NCBI GenBank assembly: GCA_016875635.1
Contig: VGPD01000025.1
Span: 1 to 34,696 of the forward strand
Reading direction: 5' to 3'
DNA: 34,696 nucleotides
DNA from: Chloroflexota bacterium
Lineage (GTDB): Bacteria > Chloroflexota > Dehalococcoidia > UBA2979
Shown: in pieces, positions 23,234 through 30,780 of the stretch
Position numbering within the stretch: position 1 is the stretch's first letter
Layout: each line of letters opens with the position of its first letter
Program-made: the position numbers and the translations under genes
The notes under the pieces: model-generated
Database searches by the model: none
What the model saw: the letters and a program-made list of their open reading frames with translations, nothing else
What the model was told of the DNA's origin: nothing

Positions 23234-26092
23234 CTACTCGAGCGCGCCCCAGTTCGTGCCCACCTTCTCTTCGAGATCGAGCGGGACTGCCAGTTCGATC
23301 GACGGCATTAGCCGGTGCGCGACCTCGCGGATCTCGTTGAGCTCGACGCGCGGGAGTTCGAAGATCAGTTCGTCGTGGACCTGGAGGATCATCCGGGCCT
23401 GCGCGCCACGCGCACGCCGCGCGGCAAGTTCGAGATCGATGCGGTTCATGGCGATCTTGATGATGTCGCTCGCGGCGCCCTGGATCGGCATATTCATCGC
23501 GACTCGCTCGGCCGCCTGGCGCACCACGCGGTTCTGCGAACGTAGTTCTGGGATATAACGACGGCGCCCCGTGAGCGTCTCCGCGTAGCCGCGGCTGCGG
23601 GACTCCTCCACCGTGCGCTCTCGCCACTCCTTCACCTTCGGATAAGCACCGAAGTAGTCGGCGATGAAGGCCTCGGCCTCGTCGCGGGGAATGCCCTCAC
23701 GCGTCGACATGCCGAAGGCGGTCAGGCCATAGAGCACGCCGAAGTTGAAGACCTTCGCACGGCGACGGTCCTCCGAGGTGACCTCGGACTCGGGCTTCTT
23801 GAACACGCGCGCGGCGGTGTCTCGATGAATGTCCTTCTTCGCGCGGAACGCTGCGCGCAGCTCCTCGTCTTCCGCGATATGCGCGAGGACACGCAGCTCA
23901 ATCTGCGAATAGTCGACGGACAGCAACACCGGGTCGTCACCACAGTCGCGCGCGACGAAGGCGCGGCGCACCAGGTTGCCAGCCTCCGTGCGGACGGGGA
24001 TGTTCTGCAGGTTCGGGTCGTTCGAGGAGAGCCGGCCGGTTGCCGCCGTGACCTGCGAGAAGACCGAATGCACTCGCCCCGTCCGCGGGTTCACCTGAGA
24101 CGGGAGCGTGTCCACATACGTCGACTTGATCTTCGTCAGCTCGCGCCAGTTCAGGATCGCATCGACGACCGGATGCAACGGCCGAAGCGGCTCCAGCGCG
24201 TCGGCGTCGGTCGTGTACCCCGTCTTGGTCTTGCGTGTCTTCGGCAGGCCCAACTCTTCGAACAATAGCGCGGAGAGTTCGAGCGGCGACCCGATCTTCA
24301 CCTCGTGCCCCACCGCGGCGTACACCGCGCGTTCGGCCGTCGTGATGCGACCTGAGAGGTCGCGTTCCATCTCGTGCAGCACGTCGATGTCGAGCGCGAC
24401 ACCGAAGCGCTCCATGCGCGCCAGCACCGACACATGCGGGAGGTCGATGTCGCGGAACACACGGTCGAGGTGGTCGCGCTCAAGCTCGGCACGCAGAACT
24501 CGAGCGGCTCGCTGGACCGCATCCACGCTCGCGGCCGCGTACGCACCGACCGCGTCGACCGACGCCGCCGAGAACACGGTCTCCTTCGCGCCCTTCCCGA
24601 TGACCGTCTCGGGCTCCGGAAGTTCCATCTCCAGACGCGTGTGTGCCACCCGCGCCAGCGACATGTTGGAGTCGCCGAGGAGGTACGCGGCGACCTGCGT
24701 GTCGAAGTCGATGCCGCGGATCTCGAGGCGGGGGTCCGCCTCCGCCAGCGCGATCGCGGCGAACTTCGCATCGTGCCCGGACCGCAGGATCGACGGGTCG
24801 GCGAAGAGTGGGACGAGCGCCTCAAACACCTGCCCCCGCTCGAGCTGCTCGGGGGTGCTCGGGCCATCGCCCATCAGCGCTCCCTGGCCCGAGGCGTGAT
24901 GCCCGAACGGGACGTAGAAGGCGACACCTTCAGCCGGACTGATCGCGATGCCAACCAGCGTGTCCGCCGCACGCATCGGATGGCTCGCGTCCGCGATCAC
25001 CTCGATTGCCATGCTCCGGGAGGCGCGCACCGCGGTGACGACACGCGCGAGCCCGGCGGCGTCGCGCACGATCTCGTAGGCACCCTCGATGATGGCCGCG
25101 GGGGCCGGCTCGGTCGGCGAGGTCTCGACTTCCACCGGCGCGTCGATGAGCCGTCCGGCCGGAAGCCGGGGGATCAGCGAGCGAAATTCCAGTTCGCGGA
25201 ACAGTTCCTCGACGCGCCAGCGGTCGTAGTCACGCAAGAGCGCGGCATCGAGGTCAAGTGTGACGTCGGGCACATCGCGCACGATCGTCGCCATCTCACG
25301 CGAGTGGATCGCGTCGGCGGCACCCAGTTCGAGGGCGGTGCGGGTCCGCTTCGGTTCGATCTCCTCGATGTGCGCCAGCATCTCGTCGATGGTGCCGTAC
25401 TGGGCGATGAGCGCCTTCGCGCCCTTCTCACCGATGCCCTTTACGCCCGGGATGTTGTCCGACGTGTCGCCGGTGAGCGCCTTGTAATCAACCATCCGCT
25501 CCGGCTCGAACCCCCAGCGTTCAAGGACCGCCTCGGTGTCGTACATCACGTAGTCGCGCTGATACGGGCGGTACATCCAGACGCGGACGCCCGGCTGGAC
25601 CAACTGCACGATGTCCGTGTCCAGCGTCACGATGACAACGTCCAACCCGCGATCGTGAGCCTGGGCGGCCAGCGTCCCCAGGACGTCGTCGGCTTCATAG
25701 CCAATCTTTTCGACCACCGGGATTCGGAACGCGTCCAGCATCGAACGGACCCGCCCGAACTGGGGCACGAGGTCATCTGGCACGGACTCGCGATGCGCCT
25801 TGTACCGTTCGTCCTTCTCCTTGCGGAAGGTCTGCTCGGAGGCGTCCCAGGCGGCGATGACGTACGTCGGATGGAGTTCGGTCAGCACCGAGAGCAACGT
25901 GTTCGCGTAGCCGAATACCGCCGCGATCGGCTCACCTGTGTGCCTCACGGTCAGCACGTCCCGCAGTGCGAAATACGACCGGAAAATGATCCCGTGCGAG
26001 TCGAGAAGCACGAGCAATCGCGCGCCGCCCTCCCCTGTCGCGGACGAAGGGGCGGCAACTGGTGCAGCGGTAGATGTGCGGGCGGGCGTCAT
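23234..26092 (-). CDS. polA: DNA polymerase I
   Basis: 952 residues from the ATG at 26092, which gives MTPARTSTAAPV and lies 8 nt after a TATACT box (26101-26106); an upstream in-frame ATG at 26134 overlaps that box. The 5' nuclease domain (about 30-310) has LVLLDSHGIIFRSYFAL, DTDIVQL and YKALTGDTSDNIPGVKGIGEKGA. The 3'-5' exonuclease domain is degenerate: AIEVIAD in place of DxE, AKFAA in place of KYD, and YAAASVDA, so proofreading is probably lost, as in Taq. Polymerase motifs: A SVDYSQIELR (about 730), O-helix RRRAKVFNFGVLYG (Phe in the nucleotide pocket, about 780) and C LQVHDELIFE (about 910). Acts in Okazaki fragment processing and repair. Confidence 0.95.
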   Translation of the reverse strand: MTPARTSTAAPVAAPSSATGEGGARLLVLLDSHGIIFRSYFALRDVLTVRHTGEPIAAVFGYANTLLSVLTELHPTYVIAAWDASEQTFRKEKDERYKAHRESVPDDLVPQFGRVRSMLDAFRIPVVEKIGYEADDVLGTLAAQAHDRGLDVVIVTLDTDIVQLVQPGVRVWMYRPYQRDYVMYDTEAVLERWGFEPERMVDYKALTGDTSDNIPGVKGIGEKGAKALIAQYGTIDEMLAHIEEIEPKRTRTALELGAADAIHSREMATIVRDVPDVTLDLDAALLRDYDRWRVEELFRELEFRSLIPRLPAGRLIDAPVEVETSPTEPAPAAIIEGAYEIVRDAAGLARVVTAVRASRSMAIEVIADASHPMRAADTLVGIAISPAEGVAFYVPFGHHASGQGALMGDGPSTPEQLERGQVFEALVPLFADPSILRSGHDAKFAAIALAEADPRLEIRGIDFDTQVAAYLLGDSNMSLARVAHTRLEMELPEPETVIGKGAKETVFSAASVDAVGAYAAASVDAVQRAARVLRAELERDHLDRVFRDIDLPHVSVLARMERFGVALDIDVLHEMERDLSGRITTAERAVYAAVGHEVKIGSPLELSALLFEELGLPKTRKTKTGYTTDADALEPLRPLHPVVDAILNWRELTKIKSTYVDTLPSQVNPRTGRVHSVFSQVTAATGRLSSNDPNLQNIPVRTEAGNLVRRAFVARDCGDDPVLLSVDYSQIELRVLAHIAEDEELRAAFRAKKDIHRDTAARVFKKPESEVTSEDRRRAKVFNFGVLYGLTAFGMSTREGIPRDEAEAFIADYFGAYPKVKEWRERTVEESRSRGYAETLTGRRRYIPELRSQNRVVRQAAERVAMNMPIQGAASDIIKIAMNRIDLELAARRARGAQARMILQVHDELIFELPRVELNEIREVAHRLMPSIELAVPLDLEEKVGTNWGALE

Positions 26093-26100
26093 GAGCAGCG

Positions 26101-26106
26101 AGTATA
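26101..26106 (-). promoter_or_regulatory. Leaderless-type -10 box of polA
   Basis: TATACT on the minus strand ends 8 bases before the polA ATG (26092), so the predicted transcription start is at the start codon. No Shine-Dalgarno sequence or good -35 is present. Confidence 0.5.
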
Positions 26107-26174
26107 CCGCCGCATGTTGATGATTATGTCGCATAACGATGCTCCACCGCGCAGTTCAGACCGCCTCGTCGCCC

Positions 26175-26180
26175 TACAGT
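26175..26180 (+). promoter_or_regulatory. Leaderless-type -10 box of the gene at 26188
   Basis: TACAGT, 7 nt before the ATG at 26188. No Shine-Dalgarno sequence. The 95-base divergent region also contains the polA box on the opposite strand. Confidence 0.5.
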
Positions 26181-26188
26181 TATCCACA
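26180..26188 (+). promoter_or_regulatory. Perfect DnaA-box match TTATCCACA
   Basis: Matches the canonical 9-mer and overlaps both the last base of the -10 box and the first base of the ATG at 26188, next to the divergent polA promoter. A single isolated copy; a chance hit is possible. Confidence 0.35.
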
Positions 26189-26793
26189 TGACTGAAACGC
26201 CTTCCGGGCCGCGTGTCGTCCATGTCGTCTGCGCGACCGTGCGGCCGGACGCCTCATCGGAAGCCGTCGGACACGCCCTTGCACTGGCGCGCGAGATGGA
26301 CCAGGCGCCCGGCGCACGACGCGTCCTCTGCGGCGCCGACGCCGGGCTCATCGTCGCCGTCACCTGGCTGGACAGCCGGGTGGCGCTGGAACCGTTCGCC
26401 GCCTCGCCTCCGCACATGGCGTTTGTGATGCGCGGGCTCGCGCCCTGCATCAGAGGGATGTGGAGCGCCGGCGTAGAGACCGACTCCCACCCGCCAGAGA
26501 CGGTGGAAGCGCTCTGGGTCTTCGCCATCCGCGATTCGGACACGTTGTACGAGTGGCAGGTCCGCGACCTCGTCCACGCGGTCGCGGCACTCCCGGGGCA
26601 CGCAGCCGCCGGGCCCACGTTCGAGGAGCGCGACCGTTACCGCGCGGGCGGTGCGGTTGCCCTCGCCGCCGAGGAGGTCGAGCCGTTTCGTGCCGCGCTC
26701 GCCGCGGCGCGCGCCGGGTGGGGCGATATCGCCGAATTGCTGACCGAAGGGTTCGTCAGGCTCGAACCGGCGAGGCGAGCGAACGATGTCTGA
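26188..26793 (+). CDS. Unknown protein, possibly dimeric alpha-beta barrel fold, 201 aa
   Basis: Start ATG at 26188, with a TACAGT box 7 nt upstream and no ribosome site. I do not recognise the family. The text has two roughly similar halves: each starts with strand-like segments (VVHVVCATVRPDASSEAV; ALWVFAIRDSDTLYEW) followed by an amphipathic helix with LAREMDQAPGARRVLCG or ALPGHAAAGPTFEE, the pattern of duplicated ABM/Dabb-type ferredoxin-like domains. No catalytic signature is visible. Its stop overlaps the next start by 8 bases (ATGTCTGA), so the thermonuclease downstream is translationally coupled. Confidence 0.7.
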   Translation: MTETPSGPRVVHVVCATVRPDASSEAVGHALALAREMDQAPGARRVLCGADAGLIVAVTWLDSRVALEPFAASPPHMAFVMRGLAPCIRGMWSAGVETDSHPPETVEALWVFAIRDSDTLYEWQVRDLVHAVAALPGHAAAGPTFEERDRYRAGGAVALAAEEVEPFRAALAAARAGWGDIAELLTEGFVRLEPARRANDV

Positions 26794-27418
26794 CCTGCCG
26801 CCGCTCCGCAGCAAAGGAGGTGGCCGCACGCGTCCGGCGCGACGACGCCCGCAGCGCATCACGCTGTCCACCCGCGATGTGATGCGTCAACAGTCGCTTT
26901 CGAAGGTGTTCTTCGTCATTGCCTCGCTGGTGGCGCTGATCTCACTGGCGACGGCCGGCCTCCGACAGACGGACCGTGTCACCTCGACCGAGTCGACCGC
27001 GGGCGGCACGCAGCCGGCCGAGTCGAGACTGCTCCCGGGGGCCGTGCTGGTAGACGTGGTCAAGATCGTGGACGGAGACACGCTCGACGTCCGTGCGTCT
27101 GAGACGGACTTGCGGGTGCGCCTCTACGGGGTTGATACGCCCGAACGCGGCGACCACTGTTTCAAGGAGGCGACGGAGCGCACGCGCGCCCTGGCTGGCT
27201 CACGGGTGCAGCTCGTCCCGGACGCGCGCCTGCAGGACTCATCCAAGCGCGAGCTGCGCTACGTTTACACCGTGGGCGGGGAATCAATCGATGCAGCGCT
27301 TGTGCGCGAGGGGCTGGCGCTGGCATGGCGCGAGGATGGCTCCCAGCGCACCGCGTTGATCGCCCTTGAAGATCAGGCGCGCGCGGCGAAGACCGGGTGC
27401 CTGTGGTCGGGCTCGTAG
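26786..27418 (+). CDS. Membrane-anchored thermonuclease (staphylococcal nuclease family)
   Basis: 210 residues. A basic N-terminus (about 1-36) and one membrane segment (about 38-58, SKVFFVIASLVALISLATAGL region) probably anchor it with the nuclease domain (about 86-205) outside the cytoplasm. Catalytic and calcium residues are in place: VDGDTLDV (D96, D98), VRLYGVDTPERG (R112, D117, E120) and ELRYVY (R158, the R87 equivalent). Secretion-type SNases degrade extracellular DNA or RNA; function in nutrient salvage or defence is inferred. Start ATG at 26786 overlaps the previous stop. Convergent with the lipoprotein gene: only 4 bases separate the two stops. Confidence 0.9.
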   Translation: MSDLPPLRSKGGGRTRPARRRPQRITLSTRDVMRQQSLSKVFFVIASLVALISLATAGLRQTDRVTSTESTAGGTQPAESRLLPGAVLVDVVKIVDGDTLDVRASETDLRVRLYGVDTPERGDHCFKEATERTRALAGSRVQLVPDARLQDSSKRELRYVYTVGGESIDAALVREGLALAWREDGSQRTALIALEDQARAAKTGCLWSGS

Positions 27419-27422
27419 GACA

Positions 27423-28187
27423 TCACCGCTTGCCGGTCGACTCCAGCTCGAAGATCACATCGCCGTTGTCCCACCGCACGACCTCATGCGGTGCGGCCAC
27501 GTTGACCCACGCCGTACGGACCGCGCGGCCGCTGCGGAAGATCAACCGCCAGACCTCGAATGTCCCAGCCGGCACCTGTACCGTCTCGCGCTGCGGGATG
27601 GTGAGGTTCACCACCTGCTGCTCCTGCTCGACAGCATTGGCGGAGACGTAAAAGCGGTTGTATCCCTCCGTGAAGTCCAGCGTGCGCCAGAGCCACAGCG
27701 ACGTTTCGTTGTCGTAGTAGTGCGACCGGAGCGTGATGTCCTTCAAGGACGGTGACTTCCCGTGCTCGACCGCCGTCGTGCGCAACACGTCCTTGCCGCT
27801 GACCTCACCGTACGTCCAGGTGTAGCCGTCCACCGGCGCGACATCGCCGTCCCGCCGTGCGATCTGGCGAGTGCCCCCGAGCGGCCGCAGCGTCTTCGCG
27901 TCCACTTCGACGGAACCGCCGTCCGTGCTGGGGGGGAGTCCGGAGGGCGGCGCGGCCTCTTCGTAGCTCTGGCGCAATGAGAGGTGCCCGTCCTGTTCCG
28001 CGACGACGAGCGTCCCCGTCCCGAGACGCGTCCCTGCCACGTCCCGGAGTGCGTAGACGAGCCGCTCACCTGGAGCGAACGGGATCTGGGTTACGACATC
28101 CTCGGCCTCCCCGCGCGGTGTCGCGCCGTCGCAACCTGCGAGGGCCAACGCCGCGACGAGAAGCGCAAGAGGGAGCAGGCGAGGCAT
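27423..28187 (-). CDS. Lipoprotein, DUF3108-like
   Basis: 254 residues from the ATG at 28187 (longer extensions are open but lack a ribosome site). A lipoprotein signal peptide is clear: MPRLLPLALLVAALALAGC with LAGC lipobox, lipidated Cys at residue 19. The mature part is beta-rich: PFAPGERLVYALRDVAG and GTGTLVVAEQDGH, SVEVDAKTLRPLG, TLDFTEGYNRFYVSANAV, VQVPAGTFEVWRLIF and VAAPHEVVRWDNGDVIFEL. These match the DUF3108-type layout, but the match is by eye. The gene follows the threonine aldolase with a 5-base gap and is probably co-transcribed with it. Function unknown. Confidence 0.75.
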   Translation of the reverse strand: MPRLLPLALLVAALALAGCDGATPRGEAEDVVTQIPFAPGERLVYALRDVAGTRLGTGTLVVAEQDGHLSLRQSYEEAAPPSGLPPSTDGGSVEVDAKTLRPLGGTRQIARRDGDVAPVDGYTWTYGEVSGKDVLRTTAVEHGKSPSLKDITLRSHYYDNETSLWLWRTLDFTEGYNRFYVSANAVEQEQQVVNLTIPQRETVQVPAGTFEVWRLIFRSGRAVRTAWVNVAAPHEVVRWDNGDVIFELESTGKR

Positions 28188-28192
28188 CCGGC

Positions 28193-29230
28193 TCACGCGG
28201 GGGGAAGCCCATCGAGCACCCGCGCGATCAGGGGGATGGCATCCTCGATGTCGGCCGCGCTCACGTCCAGGTGGGTCACCATGCGGATGCGTGACGGGGA
28301 GGTGCCCGAGCACAGCACGCCCTCCGCGGCGAGGCGCTTGCGGAACTCCGGGCCGTCTACCCCGATGAGGTCGAAGAAGACGATGTTAGTGTCGGTCCCC
28401 GCGGGGTCCATCCGGACGTGGGGCATCTCCGCAACCGCCGCCGCGAGGCGCCGGGCGCTGGCGTGGTCGTCGGGCAGCCGTTCGACATGGTGATCGAGCG
28501 CGTAGAGCGCAGCAGCGGCGACCACGCCGGACTGGCGCATCGAGCCACCGACCATTCGGCGGATCAGGCGCGCGCGGTCGATGAACACTCGCGGGCCAAG
28601 GAGGATCGAGCCAATCGGCGCGCCGAGGCCCTTCGAGAAGCAGAACTGCACCGTGTCGGCATCGGCGACAAGCGTGGCAGGCTCGGTCTCCAACGCCGCG
28701 GCTGCATTGAAAATCCGCGCGCCATCGACGTGCACTCGCAGGCCTGCATCATGCGCGGCACGCGTCATGTCCCGCATCTCGGTCGCGGTCAGTGCCGCAC
28801 CACCGCAGCGGTTGTGCGTGTTCTCGATGCACGCGAGGACGGTGCGCGGCCACGGGCGGGCGAGCGCCTTCAGCTCGGCGGGCTCCATGTACCCCCGAAC
28901 ATCGTTCTGCGCGACACGCACGGGGATCCCGCCGAGAGCACTGGACCCCATTCCCTCGTGGTTGCAGATGTGCGACTCCGAGCCAGCGATCGCCTCGTCC
29001 CCACGCTCGACGCAATGCGTCAGCAGCGCGACGAGGTTCCCCATCGTGCCGCTGGGCACGAAGAGCCCCGCCTCCTTGCCGATACGCGCCGCCGAGGCCT
29101 CCTCCAACACGCGCGTCGTGGGGTCATCCCCCATCAGGTCGTCGCCCACCTCGGCACGCGCCATGGCCTCCCGCATCCCGGGGGTCGGGCGCGTCACGGT
29201 GTCAGAGCGCAGGTCGATGACGCGTGGCAT
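28193..29230 (-). CDS. ltaE: Low-specificity L-threonine aldolase
   Basis: PLP enzyme that cleaves L-threonine and L-allo-threonine to glycine and acetaldehyde. 345 residues, the normal length. Start ATG at 29230 with AAGGA about 7 nt upstream. Motifs: IDLRSDTVTRPTPGMREAM at the N-terminus, DPTTRVLE, FVPSGTMGNLVAL, SHICNHEGMG, ENTHNRCGG, HVDGARIFNAA (D169 pairs with the pyridine nitrogen) and FSKGLGAPIGS, where K200 is the Schiff-base Lys. It is followed by the lipoprotein gene with a 5-base gap. Confidence 0.94.
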   Translation of the reverse strand: MPRVIDLRSDTVTRPTPGMREAMARAEVGDDLMGDDPTTRVLEEASAARIGKEAGLFVPSGTMGNLVALLTHCVERGDEAIAGSESHICNHEGMGSSALGGIPVRVAQNDVRGYMEPAELKALARPWPRTVLACIENTHNRCGGAALTATEMRDMTRAAHDAGLRVHVDGARIFNAAAALETEPATLVADADTVQFCFSKGLGAPIGSILLGPRVFIDRARLIRRMVGGSMRQSGVVAAAALYALDHHVERLPDDHASARRLAAAVAEMPHVRMDPAGTDTNIVFFDLIGVDGPEFRKRLAAEGVLCSGTSPSRIRMVTHLDVSAADIEDAIPLIARVLDGLPPA

Positions 29231-29300
29231 GGGATCCTTGTCGGTCGCGAGGGCGAGGGTAGCAGAGGACTACGCCACGTTCTGCCTCGACGGTCAACGG

Positions 29301-29744
29301 CTACGCGCGGGGACGCTCCCAGACCGTCTCGTAGCCCTCGCCGCCGCGGATGGCGGCGACGACGTCCGCCCGCTCCAGCCGCTCCGCCTCGCGGAAGACG
29401 CGCCGGGCTCGTTCGACTGCCGTGTCGCCACCCACACGCGCCACACGGGCCTCGATCCGGGTACAGACGCCAAGGTCACGCATGACCTGAAGCGCGCGCG
29501 GCCAGAAGAACACGGTGATCTGTTCCGGAAGCGGGACTTCCGGGCGAACTTTCTGGAGGTAGCGGTAGCGCTCCGCGGCGCCGCTCACCGGCGGGACGAT
29601 CTCGATGAACGGCTGGCCGTCGGCACCCGGCCGGGCGTCCACCAGCAGCCGCTGTTCGATGAGCGAAAAGCGCACGACGAACACCGGCGCTTCATCGATC
29701 ACGCGGAAGATCGCCTCAAGGTCGAGCCCGCGGTCAGCGTCCAT
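29301..29744 (-). CDS. Unknown protein, 147 aa
   Basis: Start ATG at 29744, preceded at 6 nt by TACGAT (29751-29756, minus) and no ribosome site, so probably leaderless. Text such as LEAIFRVIDEAPVFVVRFSLIEQRLLVDARPG and a C-terminal ARRVFREAERLERADVVAAIRG is mixed alpha-beta and soluble, with one Cys near residue 95 and no signal peptide. I recognise no family; it could be conserved within the phylum. The CcdA gene lies 39 bases upstream on the same strand. Confidence 0.6.
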   Translation of the reverse strand: MDADRGLDLEAIFRVIDEAPVFVVRFSLIEQRLLVDARPGADGQPFIEIVPPVSGAAERYRYLQKVRPEVPLPEQITVFFWPRALQVMRDLGVCTRIEARVARVGGDTAVERARRVFREAERLERADVVAAIRGGEGYETVWERPRA

Positions 29745-29750
29745 GTCGAA

Positions 29751-29756
29751 ATCGTA
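29751..29756 (-). promoter_or_regulatory. Leaderless-type -10 box of the 147-aa gene
   Basis: TACGAT on the minus strand, followed by 6 nt and the ATG at 29744. It is the same hexamer and spacing as before apgM. Confidence 0.45.
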
Positions 29757-29783
29757 GCGCGGCAGAGACGCGCGCGGGCGGTG

Positions 29784-30557
29784 CTAGACGCGAACCTGGA
29801 ACGTCCGGCCGAGATAGGGAAAGTGCAAGAGTTCGCTCATCTGGAGCCCCATCACAACGAGCACGAGCCCGCCGACACGCCCGAGGGTGTCCATGCGATC
29901 CGAGACGAGCGTCCCGCCGAACCCGGCGGACGCCCCCACCGCCGTAAAGACCACCCCGAAACCGAAGACAAACGCGCCCGCGTTCCGGAGGACGTGCGCC
30001 CGGCTCGCCTTCGCGCTGCCGGTCTCCAGTACCGCCTCACCCGCCATATTCACCAGGTAAGCGGGGACCAGCGGCAACACACAGGGCGACAGGAACGAGA
30101 CCACGCCTCCGAAGAAGGCGATGGCCGGCCCCATGCCGCCCGCGACGCTGCTGCTCAGCTCACCCTCCGTCTCCGCCGTGGCGGAGAACAGGAAGCCAGC
30201 GCGTTGAGCTGCGGCATTCAGTCGCTGGAACTCGCCGAAGATCATGAGGAACCCAAGGACGATGAAGATCAGTCCGGCACCCAATGCCAGCCTCGGCAGA
30301 TAGGGACCAAGTCGGCGCAGCCGCGGGGCGATCCAGCCGAAAAATGCCCCGAACGCGAGGAACCAGACGCCGAGGCCCGCTGAATATGCCAGCAGCAGCA
30401 ACGCACCCTGGGCGGCCGTCCCGGAAGCCGCGGCGAGCGTCAGCACGACACCGAGGATCGGTCCAATGCAGGGCGACCACGCGATCGCGAAGGCCGTACC
30501 CAGGACAAAGGACCGGGGGACACCTCGTTCGCGCCAGACACGTGGGATGGATGCCAT
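29784..30557 (-). CDS. ccdA: CcdA/DsbD-TM-type membrane protein with circularly permuted halves
   Basis: 257 residues from the ATG at 30557, one base after the stop of the upstream 65-residue gene (TGA, G, ATG). CcdA moves electrons across the membrane from cytoplasmic thioredoxin to extracytoplasmic thiol proteins in cytochrome c maturation, using two membrane cysteines. In CcdA of known bacteria (for example B. subtilis) the segment SF-SPC-LPL-PA comes first, and GWTPC-GPILGA follows. Here the order is reversed: residues about 17-123 read FVLGTAFAIAWSPCIGPILG (Cys 30), three membrane segments and MIFGEFQRLN, the usual C-terminal part; then an acidic linker (about 125-144); then VSFLSPCVLPLVPAYL (Cys 159) and three more segments ending GLQMSELLHFPYLGRTFQVRV, which normally leads into the GWTPC half. 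Both Cys and Pro residues are intact, so it should still work. A TTG at 30569 is an alternative start. Confidence 0.85.
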   Translation of the reverse strand: MASIPRVWRERGVPRSFVLGTAFAIAWSPCIGPILGVVLTLAAASGTAAQGALLLLAYSAGLGVWFLAFGAFFGWIAPRLRRLGPYLPRLALGAGLIFIVLGFLMIFGEFQRLNAAAQRAGFLFSATAETEGELSSSVAGGMGPAIAFFGGVVSFLSPCVLPLVPAYLVNMAGEAVLETGSAKASRAHVLRNAGAFVFGFGVVFTAVGASAGFGGTLVSDRMDTLGRVGGLVLVVMGLQMSELLHFPYLGRTFQVRV

Positions 30558-30558
30558 C

Positions 30559-30756
30559 TCAGCCGTCAATCCCGAGAAGGCGTCGGCGCGCCTGGTCGTA
30601 CTTCTCTTTGGCGCGCGCCTCCCGGTTCAGCAGGCCCTTGATCTGTTCCGGCGGGAGGCGCTTCCCCTCCAGCAACAGGTCATGCACACCGCTCAGCTGT
30701 TTCTGCCACGCCTCGTACGCCGCGCAGTACGCCTGTTTCTGATCATCGCTCATCAT
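30559..30756 (-). CDS. Small charged protein, 65 aa, upstream of ccdA
   Basis: Starts at one of two adjacent ATG codons (30756 or 30753). TACACT lies 6 nt upstream of the first, without a ribosome site, so it is probably leaderless. Helical and charged, rich in Lys, Arg, Glu and Gln: LLEGKRLPPEQIKGLLNREA and EKYDQARRRLLGIDG. No membrane segment and no known family. The stop is one base from the ccdA ATG, so translation is coupled and the two genes are likely functionally linked or at least co-regulated. Confidence 0.65.
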   Translation of the reverse strand: MMSDDQKQAYCAAYEAWQKQLSGVHDLLLEGKRLPPEQIKGLLNREARAKEKYDQARRRLLGIDG

Positions 30757-30762
30757 GCAGAC

Positions 30763-30768
30763 AGTGTA
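30763..30768 (-). promoter_or_regulatory. Leaderless-type -10 box of the 65-aa / ccdA unit
   Basis: TACACT on the minus strand, 6 nt before the ATG at 30756. It lies in the 24-base gap after the DUF1801 gene stop, so ccdA probably has this promoter. Confidence 0.45.
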
Positions 30769-30780
30769 GACGGTAAGTGC

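Noticed and set aside
24374-26191. A 605-codon open frame on the plus strand across polA
   Set aside because: It is antisense to polA, whose motifs are unambiguous; long antisense frames are expected at this GC content, and its product is Arg/His/Asp-rich with no domain.
28581-30383. A 600-codon open frame on the plus strand across ltaE and ccdA
   Set aside because: Antisense shadow of threonine aldolase, the 147-aa gene and CcdA; low-complexity translation and no ribosome site.
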